Part shown: positions 7,885 to 12,872 of the stretch, in pieces | How the letters are laid out: each line of letters starts with the position of its first letter | Numbering within the stretch: the stretch's first letter is position 1 | Source: an uncultured Oscillospiraceae bacterium | Lineage (GTDB): Bacteria; Bacillota; Clostridia; Oscillospirales; Oscillospiraceae | Direction: 5' to 3' | DNA length: 13,084 nucleotides | Assembly: GCA_900752445.1 (NCBI GenBank) | Contig: CAADVN010000096.1 | Coordinates: 1-13,084 of the forward strand | Made by a program: the position numbers and the translations under genes | Notes under the pieces: model-generated | The model's input: only the letters and a program-made list of their open reading frames with translations | What the model was told of the DNA's origin: nothing | Databases searched by the model: none

Positions 7885-7911
7885 TTGACCGGACAAGTGA
7901 AAAGTTATAAT
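7885..7911 (+). promoter_or_regulatory. Predicted sigma-A promoter of ftsZ
   Basis: TTGACC (7885-7890) and a consensus TATAAT (7906-7911) lie in an AT-rich island between ftsQ and ftsZ. The spacer is 15 nt, shorter than the preferred 17, so the promoter may be weak or need an activator. Transcription from it would begin near 7918 and give a leader of about 75 nt. Confidence 0.55.
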
Positions 7912-7938
7912 ATGAGTAGAAGAAAAAAGAAAAATACA

Positions 7939-7962
7939 GCCCGGCGGACAGTGCCGCAGGGC
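7939..7962 (+). promoter_or_regulatory. Hairpin in the ftsZ 5' leader
   Basis: GCCC-g-GCGG (7939-7947) pairs with CCGC-a-GGGC (7954-7962) around the loop ACAGTG. This gives eight G-C pairs broken by one G/A mismatch. The hairpin lies 16 nt before the ftsZ Shine-Dalgarno (GGGAGG, 7979-7984). No T tract follows, so it is not a typical intrinsic terminator; mRNA stabilisation or translational control is possible. Confidence 0.4.
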
Positions 7963-7992
7963 GTCTCAAAAGATAACAGGGAGGCACCGAAT

Positions 7993-9132
7993 ATGTCTTA
8001 TAAAACCGAAACCGGCCCCGAGAATGTCGTAACGCTGAAGGTCGTTGGTGTCGGCGGAGCCGGCAACAACGTTGTGAACCGCATGGTGAAGTCGGGCACG
8101 CAGGGCGTGGAGTTCATCTCCGTGAACACGGACAAGCAGGCCCTTGCGGTCTCGAGCGCGGACCAGAAGATCCAGATCGGCGAGAAGCTGACGCACGGGC
8201 AGGGCGCGGGCTCGGACCCGGACGTCGGCAAGCGCAGCGCCGAGGAGAGCCGGAACGACATAGCCAAGTCCCTCGAAGACGCGGACATGGTGTTCATCAC
8301 CGCGGGCATGGGCGGCGGCACGGGCACGGGCGCGGCTCCCACCGTGGCTGAGATAGCCCGCGAGGCCGGCGCGCTGACTGTCGGCGTCGTGACGAAGCCC
8401 TTCAAGTTCGAGGGCAAGCGCAGGATGGACCAGGCGCTGACCGGCATAAACTCCCTGCTCGGCAAGGTGGACTCGCTGCTCATCATCCCGAACGACAGGC
8501 TGAAGTACGCGACGGACCAGAAGGTCACGCTGGCGAACGCCTTCGAGATCGCGGACGACGTGCTGCGCCAGGCGGTGACGAGCATATCCGACCTTATCAA
8601 GAACACGGGCTTTATAAACCTGGACTTTGCGGACGTGACGACCATTATGAAGGACGCGGGCTTCGCGCACATGGGCGTGGGCCATGCCGTCGGCAAGGGC
8701 AAGGCCGAGGAGGCGGCGAAGATGGCGGTCGCCAGCCCGCTCATGGAGACCTCGATAAACGGCGCGCACGGCGTACTGATAAACGTGACGGGCTCGGAGG
8801 ACATGGGCCTGGAGGATGTCGAGGCCGCGGCGAACCTCGTGCAGGAGGCCGCGCATCCGGACGCGAACATCATCTTCGGCGCTACTTTCGACAACAGCCT
8901 GGACGACGAGATCAGGGTGACGGTCATAGCGACGGGCTTCGAGGAGGGCCGTGCCAAGGCCCCGGGCGCCGAGGCGGCGAAGGCCCCGCAGGAGGGGCTG
9001 TTCACGCAGGCCCAGCAGCAGGCGGCCCAGCCCCAGCAGCAGGAGGCCCCGGCGCAGCAGGCTGCCCAGCAGCCGCAGGGCCAGGAGGACGACCCCTACG
9101 ACACGATCTTCAAGATCTTCAACTCGAGATAA
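7993..9132 (+). CDS. ftsZ: Cell division protein FtsZ
   Basis: FtsZ is the tubulin-like GTPase whose filaments form the division ring. The 379-residue protein has the tubulin signature GGGTGTG at residues 107-113 and the T7 loop NLDFADV at residues 209-215, which completes the GTPase site of the neighbouring subunit. The fold ends near residue 318. A linker rich in Ala, Pro and Gln follows (14 Gln in about 30 residues), then the tail DDPYDTIFKIFNSR. The tail differs from the usual DIPxFLR-like peptide that binds FtsA, SepF or ZipA. The ATG at 7993 has GGGAGG 8 nt upstream. An in-frame ATG at 7912 was not used because it has no ribosome binding site and sits at the predicted promoter. No ftsA precedes it. 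Confidence 0.97.
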   Translation: MSYKTETGPENVVTLKVVGVGGAGNNVVNRMVKSGTQGVEFISVNTDKQALAVSSADQKIQIGEKLTHGQGAGSDPDVGKRSAEESRNDIAKSLEDADMVFITAGMGGGTGTGAAPTVAEIAREAGALTVGVVTKPFKFEGKRRMDQALTGINSLLGKVDSLLIIPNDRLKYATDQKVTLANAFEIADDVLRQAVTSISDLIKNTGFINLDFADVTTIMKDAGFAHMGVGHAVGKGKAEEAAKMAVASPLMETSINGAHGVLINVTGSEDMGLEDVEAAANLVQEAAHPDANIIFGATFDNSLDDEIRVTVIATGFEEGRAKAPGAEAAKAPQEGLFTQAQQQAAQPQQQEAPAQQAAQQPQGQEDDPYDTIFKIFNSR

Positions 9133-9155
9133 GCGCGAAAAACGGCTTAAAAACT

Positions 9156-9180
9156 ACCGGCCTCTTTTTAAGGGGCCGGT
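9156..9180 (+). terminator. Intrinsic terminator after ftsZ, possibly bidirectional
   Basis: ACCGGCCTCTT (9156-9166) pairs with AAGGGGCCGGT (9170-9180) around a TTT loop, an 11-bp stem with one G-U pair. It begins 23 nt after the ftsZ stop. The downstream T tract on the plus strand is weak (ATTTGT). On the minus strand the stem is followed by TTTTT, so it may work better in that direction. Confidence 0.7.
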
Positions 9181-9197
9181 ATTTGTATGGAGGAAAC

Positions 9198-9542
9198 ATG
9201 AAGCTGCTGTACGCTGAGGACGAGCCGGCCATGACCGAGGCCGTGAAGGACATATTGGAGTACCACAACTACATGGTGGACGCGGTATCCGACGGGCGCG
9301 AGGGCGGCGCGGCGGTCCTGAGGGTCGGGAACCGCTGCACGCAGCCGCCGCAGGAGCCGGAGCGGCTGTTTGACAGGTTTTACCGTGAGGACACGGCGAG
9401 GACGCAGAGCGCGGGCGGCACGGGCCTGGGCCTGTCGATAGCGCGTGCGATAATGGAGGGCGAGGGCGGCGGCCTGAGCGCGCGGGTGAAGCCCGGCGGC
9501 ACGATAGAGTTCGAGGCCCGCTGGAAGAGCGCCAGGACATAA
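9198..9542 (+). pseudogene. Deletion remnant: start of a response regulator fused in frame to the end of a sensor histidine kinase
   Basis: The 114-codon ORF begins MKLLYAEDEPAMTEAVKDIL, the first strand and helix of a receiver domain with its acidic pocket (E7, D8, E9). From about residue 38 it changes to the C-terminal part of a HATPase domain, with F-box-like LFDRFYRED and the G2 box GGTGLGLSIARAI. The phosphoacceptor Asp, the regulator's DNA-binding domain, the kinase sensor, the phosphorylatable His and the N box are all missing. The simplest explanation is one large deletion in a regulator-kinase operon, joining about 9295-9312 in a GC-rich stretch. GGAGG lies 4 nt before the ATG, so it may still be translated. 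No two-component function is expected. A functional short fusion is less likely but not excluded. Confidence 0.8.
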
Positions 9543-9570
9543 CGCCGGCCTGTGGAGCCCTGGGAGCGCA

Positions 9571-9709
9571 AAAAAAGCCTCCCTTGCGCAAAGGGAGGTA
9601 TCACGGCGCAGCCGTGACGGAGGGTTCGCGGCCTGCCGCGCGGTCAGTCAAAGGCGACCCCTCAGTCGGCTCCGCCGACAGCTCCCCTTACGCAGGGGAG
9701 CCTTTGGAG
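9571..9709. repeat. Hairpin-rich intergenic repeat, copy 1 (full length, about 139 bp)
   Basis: The left end (AAAAAAGCCTCCCTTGCGCA, then AAGGGAGG) and the right end (GCTCCCCTTACGCAGGGGAG, then CCTTTGG) are imperfect inverted repeats of each other, and each end is itself a hairpin. Internal stems are TCACGGC-gca-GCCGTGA (9601-9617), GCGGC-ct-GCCGC and GTCGGC-tcc-GCCGAC (9665-9679). No coding potential is visible. The layout fits a non-autonomous miniature element or a REP-like repeat. I recall very similar sequences scattered between genes of gut Clostridia, but cannot check that here. Confidence 0.8.
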
Positions 9710-9712
9710 ACG

Positions 9713-9835
9713 GAAAAAGCCTCCCTTGCGCAAAGGGAGGCGGTACGGCGAAGCCGTGACGGAGGGTTCGCGGCCTGCCGCGCGGTCAGTCAAAGGCGAC
9801 CCCTCAGTCGGCTCCGCTTACGCAGGGGAGACTTT
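9713..9835. repeat. Hairpin-rich intergenic repeat, copy 2 (tandem, with a 12-bp deletion)
   Basis: It repeats copy 1 at an offset of 142 bp and is nearly identical through its core. The differences are four bases next to the left hairpin (TATC to CGGT), one base in the loop of the second stem (gca to gaa), and a few bases at the right end. Relative to copy 1, 12 bp (CGACAGCTCCCC) are missing, which removes one arm of the GTCGGC stem and of the right terminal hairpin. Confidence 0.8.
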
Positions 9836-9898
9836 AAGGGGGAAACCCCTTGGCAGGGCCTCCCCCTGGATCCCGCCCACTTCTTTGCAAAAGGCGGG
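9836..9898. other. Structured non-coding segment between the repeats and the acnX operon
   Basis: AAGGGG-gaaa-CCCCTT (9836-9851) is a 6-bp stem closed by a GNRA-type tetraloop when read on the plus strand. A second inverted repeat is CCCGCC (9872-9877) with GGCGGG (9893-9898). Neither is followed by a T tract in either direction. No gene is visible here. Together with the two repeat copies this fills the stretch between 9543 and 9917. It could be a third repeat family or the 3' processing region of the minus-strand acnX transcript. Confidence 0.4.
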
Positions 9899-9917
9899 CG
9901 AAAACTTCGTACTTGGG

Positions 9918-10361
9918 CTATTCCACCGTCACCGTGCCGTCTGGCTCCACCGTCACCGTCATGCCGTCCTGGACGTACTCCAAAAACTCATCGCCCAGCC
10001 GGTCGATAACAGGCATGTTCGCCTCCGTCCAGTTGGCGGCCAGGATCGCGCCCGAGGCCGCGAGGCTGTCGATGGTCATCGAAAACAGCATGCACGCCGG
10101 CTGGTTGTCCGTCGCACAGGCCGTGTACAGCACCATGCCGCCCGTCGTCGAGCCTATCGTCTGCGGCAGGCAGAGCGCCGTGCCCTTCATCGGCTTCTTG
10201 TAGAGGTCGGGGTTGTTCTGGTCGCCGCACTTCACCTTCTTGTCCCCGAACATCATCGCCATCTGGAAGCTCGCCAGCGTGTTGAAGCCGCCGTGCGATA
10301 CCAGCGCCGGGGCGGTGCAGCTGCCCGCCACCACCGGCCGGCCCTTGAATACCTTCGACAT
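9918..10361 (-). CDS. Aconitase X (AcnX) small subunit, swivel domain (DUF126 type)
   Basis: The 147-residue product matches the small swivel subunit of two-subunit AcnX hydro-lyases. It has the VFKGRPVVAG start, the central motif CLPQTIGSTTGGMVL with G70-S-T-T-G in place of the usual GSSxGS active-site loop, the ASGAILA segment, and a closing beta hairpin of the form DGxTVTVEPDGTVTVE. Characterised AcnX enzymes include archaeal mevalonate-5-phosphate dehydratase and bacterial cis-3-hydroxy-L-proline dehydratase; the substrate here is unknown. The ATG overlaps the stop of the large-subunit gene by one base (TGATG), with GGGAGG 9 nt upstream. A GTG two codons earlier is only 3 nt from that site. 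The tight coupling supports a heteromeric enzyme. Confidence 0.85.
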   Translation of the reverse strand: MSKVFKGRPVVAGSCTAPALVSHGGFNTLASFQMAMMFGDKKVKCGDQNNPDLYKKPMKGTALCLPQTIGSTTGGMVLYTACATDNQPACMLFSMTIDSLAASGAILAANWTEANMPVIDRLGDEFLEYVQDGMTVTVEPDGTVTVE

Positions 10362-11635
10362 CAGCACGCACCTCCCGTTATCTTGCTCAGTATCTCCGCC
10401 TCGGTGTAGTACCGCGCCGTCGTGTAGGTGCGCAGCTTGTTCGAGCAGGTGATGACCGGCATCTTGCCCGAGAGCGGGTTGTTCATGTACATCAGCGGAC
10501 AGATGTACGAGAGTATGACCCCCGTGCGCTCCAGCCGCTTGGCGTACACCGTCTTCCGGAACTCCTTTATCGTCGCGGGCGCGGCGGTGAACACCGTCGG
10601 CACCGTGACCTTGCTCTTGCCGTTTTCGCGCAGCGAGCGCTCTATGTCCTCAGTCCAGCTCTCCAGCTGGCCCAGCGTCAGGTGCGGGCAGCCCACGAAG
10701 CAGAGCTTCGGCGCGGCGTTCAAATCCTTCCACACGCAGGGATAGTTCGCCTTCACGCGCTCGAGCTCCGCGTCGTCGATGACGTAGACCGGCGCGCCCT
10801 CGCGGATGAGCGCCACGCCCTGCTCCTTCGCCTCGGGCGTCAGGTTCTCGATGTGGTAGAGCCCCACCGCGCCGTTCGAGGCCGTGGCCGCGCCGAAGTC
10901 CTTGAGATAGGCCGTGACCTCGGGCGTTATCTCCGTGCCGAGCCACTTGTCCAGGCCCTTCACATAGGGCACCTGCTCCATGACCTTCATGCCTATGGCC
11001 GAGCCGAGCAGCTGGGCCTCGGGCTTTTTTTCTGTCTTCACTTCGATGACCCAGTCGGCCCTGCGCCCGTCGTCCGTGAGCAGGCCGAAGTACGGCACGC
11101 AGCCGGCGATGGAGCCCATGAGCTCCAGCATGCCGGAGTTCCGGTTGCAGCGCGCGCCGAGGACGCTGTTCGCGTAGACCACCGCCGAGGATTCGGCCCA
11201 GGAGAGCACCTCGCCCTTCGCGGGCTTGTTGCCGACCTCGTCCAGGTAGCAGGCGCAGGTGAAGGCGTCCTTGCCCAGTATGCCGAACTTCTCGAGCTGG
11301 GCCTCGTAGCGCTTTTGCTGCGAGTACATGATGCCCTTGAAGATGATGTCCTGCAAGAGGCTCGAGGGCACCTTGGGGTCGAGGGGCAGGGGGTCTGCGG
11401 AAAACTGCTGCTTTGAGACCGCCCCGGCCTCGAGCAGCTTGTCGTAGAGCTCGTACACGGGTTTCATAACGCCGATGCCGAAGCTGATGACCGTGTGCCC
11501 GTAGCGGCTCGTGACGGGCACCATCTTTTCAGCGCCGAAGGTCTCGCCGTACATGACGAGCGAGCGCATGACCTTCGCCATGACCTCGCCCTGGGCGCCG
11601 TCCAGCATGGCCTGCTGTTCAGGCGTGAGAAGCAT
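10361..11635 (-). CDS. Aconitase X (AcnX) large catalytic subunit (DUF521 type)
   Basis: The 424-residue protein has the features of the AcnX catalytic subunit: an LTPEQQAMLDG start, FTCACYLDEVGNKPAKGE, the signature WAESSAVVYANSVLGAR (residues 146-162), AGCVPYFG, FVGCPHLTLGQLE (GCPH at 315-318), and a C-terminal CSNKLRTYTTARYY segment. AcnX enzymes are Fe-S hydro-lyases related to aconitase. C127, C129, C163, C179, C316, C379 and C397 are candidate ligands, but which bind a cluster is not clear from sequence alone. The usual GARTNR is GARCNR here. The ATG at 11635 has AAGGAG 9 nt upstream; upstream in-frame TTG codons lack such a site. Isoleucine codons are mostly ATC, unlike ftsQ. No substrate-specific neighbour is present. 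Confidence 0.87.
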   Translation of the reverse strand: MLLTPEQQAMLDGAQGEVMAKVMRSLVMYGETFGAEKMVPVTSRYGHTVISFGIGVMKPVYELYDKLLEAGAVSKQQFSADPLPLDPKVPSSLLQDIIFKGIMYSQQKRYEAQLEKFGILGKDAFTCACYLDEVGNKPAKGEVLSWAESSAVVYANSVLGARCNRNSGMLELMGSIAGCVPYFGLLTDDGRRADWVIEVKTEKKPEAQLLGSAIGMKVMEQVPYVKGLDKWLGTEITPEVTAYLKDFGAATASNGAVGLYHIENLTPEAKEQGVALIREGAPVYVIDDAELERVKANYPCVWKDLNAAPKLCFVGCPHLTLGQLESWTEDIERSLRENGKSKVTVPTVFTAAPATIKEFRKTVYAKRLERTGVILSYICPLMYMNNPLSGKMPVITCSNKLRTYTTARYYTEAEILSKITGGAC

Positions 11636-11649
11636 ATTGCTCAACTCCT

Positions 11650-11667
11650 TTGTCAATAACCTGACAA
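11650..11667. promoter_or_regulatory. 18-bp palindrome at the acnX transcription start (candidate operator)
   Basis: TTGTCA-N6-TGACAA is a perfect inverted repeat beginning one base after the minus-strand -10 box and covering the expected start site near 11662. A repressor bound here would block transcription. The form resembles GntR-type operators rather than the G-tract sites of CsoR proteins, so another regulator may be involved. It also lies in the mRNA leader, where it could form a weak hairpin. Confidence 0.5.
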
Positions 11668-11668
11668 G

Positions 11669-11697
11669 ATTTTACCATACCCCGCCCTCAAAGTCAA
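11669..11697 (-). promoter_or_regulatory. Sigma-A promoter of the acnX operon, extended -10
   Basis: On the minus strand TTGACT (11697-11692) and TAAAAT (11674-11669) are separated by exactly 17 nt, and TGG directly before the -10 gives the extended -10 TGn motif. The predicted start near 11662 leaves a leader of roughly 27 nt to the ATG. Confidence 0.75.
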
Positions 11698-11707
11698 CGC
11701 GGCGGGG
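11680..11707. promoter_or_regulatory. GC-tract inverted repeat spanning the acnX -35 box (candidate metal-repressor operator)
   Basis: CCCCGCC (11680-11686) and GGCGGGG (11701-11707) are exact reverse complements with centres 21 bp apart, about two helical turns. The acnX -35 box lies between them, and the right arm sits 12 bp before the -35 box of the divergent repressor gene. CsoR/RcnR-family operators typically centre on G or C tracts. On the minus strand the inner arm reads GGCGGGGTATGGTA, which resembles half of the B. subtilis CsoR site as I remember it. Confidence 0.45.
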
Positions 11708-11719
11708 CTTGAGGCGCGC

Positions 11720-11748
11720 TTGACAAATGCTGTGCACGAATTTAGAAT
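11720..11748 (+). promoter_or_regulatory. Sigma-A promoter of the metal-sensing repressor gene
   Basis: A consensus TTGACA (11720-11725) and TAGAAT (11743-11748) are separated by 17 nt. The start is expected near 11755, only about 13 nt before the ATG and next to the GGGAG ribosome binding site (11755-11759), so the leader is very short or nearly absent. Confidence 0.75.
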
Positions 11749-11767
11749 CAGTGTGGGAGTTGATACG

Positions 11768-12094
11768 ATGAGCGAGCACACGCATACCCTGCCCGACGGA
11801 ACGGTCTATTCACATTCGCACGGGCATAAACATCAGCACACCCAGACCAAGGCCGTGCTGAACCGGCTCTCACGCGCCATAGGCCACCTGGAGTCAGTCC
11901 GGAAGATGGTCGAGGACGGGCGCGACTGCTCGGAGGTGCTCGTCCAGCTCGCCGCCGTGAGGTCCGCGCTCAACAACACCGCCAAGGTCATACTCAAGGA
12001 CCACGTGGAGCACTGCCTCGCCGACGCGGTGGAGAGCGGCGACATGGAGGCCCTCGAGCAGCTCAACCGGGCCATAGAGCAGTTTATGAACTAG
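11768..12094 (+). CDS. CsoR/RcnR/FrmR-family metal-sensing transcriptional repressor with His-rich N-terminal tail
   Basis: The 108-residue protein is an all-helical repressor of the CsoR/RcnR/FrmR (DUF156) family, which binds G/C-tract operators and releases DNA on binding metal or on thiol modification. The core runs from KAVLNRLSRAIGHLESVRKM through HVEHCLADAV. Ligand residues C54, H79 and C83 reproduce the C-x24-H-x3-C spacing of the copper sensor CsoR (C36, H61, C65 in M. tuberculosis), so Cu(I) is a reasonable guess. The first 24 residues add seven histidines (H4, H6, H16, H18, H20, H22, H24), a possible extra metal site. GGGAG lies 8 nt before the ATG. No metal transporter or chaperone gene is in view. 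The only divergent partner is the acnX operon, so that operon or the gene itself is the nearest candidate target. Confidence 0.9.
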   Translation: MSEHTHTLPDGTVYSHSHGHKHQHTQTKAVLNRLSRAIGHLESVRKMVEDGRDCSEVLVQLAAVRSALNNTAKVILKDHVEHCLADAVESGDMEALEQLNRAIEQFMN

Positions 12095-12795
12095 ATTATC
12101 ATGCCGCCGTCCGCGCCGACGACTTGGCCCGTGATGAAGGAGGCCGCGCCGCTTGCCAGGAAGGCCGTGACGCGCGCTATGTCCTCGGGCCGCCCGATGC
12201 GGCAGAGCGCGGAATTTTCCGCCATGGCCGCCTTGTCCTCCGCGGAGAAGCAGGAGAGCATGTCCGTGTCCACCGCGCCGGGCGCGACGGCGTTCACGCG
12301 GATGCCGGACGGGCCCAGCTCCTTCGCAAGGCCCTTCACAAAGCTGATGACCGCGCCCTTCGTCGCGGAGTAGGCCGTCTCGCAGGAGCCGCCGCGCAGG
12401 CCCAGGATGGATGAGGTGCAGATTATGCAGCCGCGCTTTTCTTCCACCATGTGGGGTATGGCCTCGCGGCAGCAGTGGAACATACCGTTCACGTTTACGT
12501 CGAAAATACGCCGCCACTCGGCGTCGGTCATGTCCTGCAAGAGCCCGGACCAGGCTATGCCGGCGTTGCAGACGAGCAGCTCGAAGGGCCCGGCGGCCTC
12601 GAACATGGCCTTCACCTGCGCAGGATCAGCGACGTCCGCGCAGACGGCCTCGGTGCCCAGCTCGGCGGCGAGGGCCTCGGCCCCGGCGCGGCTGTGGGGG
12701 GAGTTTATGGTAACGCGCCAGCCGTCTTCGGCGAGCGCCCTGGCGGTGGCCGCGCCTATGCCCCTTGAGGAGCCGGTAACGAGAGCTTTTTTCAT
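12091..12795 (-). CDS. SDR-family oxidoreductase, FabG-like (3-oxoacyl-ACP reductase type)
   Basis: This 234-residue classical short-chain dehydrogenase has the cofactor motif TGSSRGIG (residues 7-14), CNAG (76-79), and the catalytic set S129, Y142 and K146 (YSATK) with N101. S129 and Y142 are 13 residues apart, as in FabG. The closing VVGADGGMII is typical of FabG-like enzymes. It would reduce a keto group with NAD(P)H in the cytoplasm. Lone FabG-like genes act on many substrates and no fatty-acid genes adjoin it, so fatty-acid synthesis is not claimed. The gene converges on the repressor gene: both stop codons share the palindrome CTAG at 12091-12094. The ribosome binding site is modest (AAGGGTG). 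Confidence 0.88.
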   Translation of the reverse strand: MKKALVTGSSRGIGAATARALAEDGWRVTINSPHSRAGAEALAAELGTEAVCADVADPAQVKAMFEAAGPFELLVCNAGIAWSGLLQDMTDAEWRRIFDVNVNGMFHCCREAIPHMVEEKRGCIICTSSILGLRGGSCETAYSATKGAVISFVKGLAKELGPSGIRVNAVAPGAVDTDMLSCFSAEDKAAMAENSALCRIGRPEDIARVTAFLASGAASFITGQVVGADGGMII

Positions 12796-12813
12796 ACTTT
12801 ATCACCCTTGGCA

Positions 12814-12841
12814 ATTTTACCACAGGCGCGGGATTTGTAAA
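12814..12841 (-). promoter_or_regulatory. Predicted sigma-A promoter of the FabG-like gene
   Basis: On the minus strand TTTACA (12841-12836) and TAAAAT (12819-12814) are separated by 16 nt, with TGG immediately before the -10 forming an extended -10. The start would be near 12807, giving a very short leader before the ATG at 12795. Confidence 0.6.
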
Positions 12842-12872
12842 GCGCCGAATATGCACACTGGAGTGTAATGGA

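Noticed and set aside
7912..7992. Alternative FtsZ start at 7912 with a basic extension (MSRRKKKNTARR)
   Set aside because: There is no ribosome binding site before it, it coincides with the predicted promoter and leader hairpin, and the ATG at 7993 has GGGAGG at ideal spacing and gives the standard FtsZ start.
9571..9835. Possible CRISPR-like array from repeated units
   Set aside because: There are only two units of about 140 bp, repeat and interval are not separated by unique spacers, and no cas genes are present.
9872..9898. CCCGCC/GGCGGG inverted repeat as an intrinsic terminator of the acnX operon
   Set aside because: The 15-nt loop and the absence of a T tract on either strand do not fit an intrinsic terminator.
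9584..10409. Open frames reading through the tandem repeats and into the antisense strand of acnX
   Set aside because: They translate the repeat twice (RKGR...VTEGSRPAARSVKGDPS) and then the reverse of acnX. No ribosome binding site or family match is visible.
10682..11416. A 244-codon plus-strand frame inside the acnX large subunit
   Set aside because: It is an Arg/His/Leu/Ala-rich shadow. The minus-strand frame carries the AcnX motifs and a promoter.
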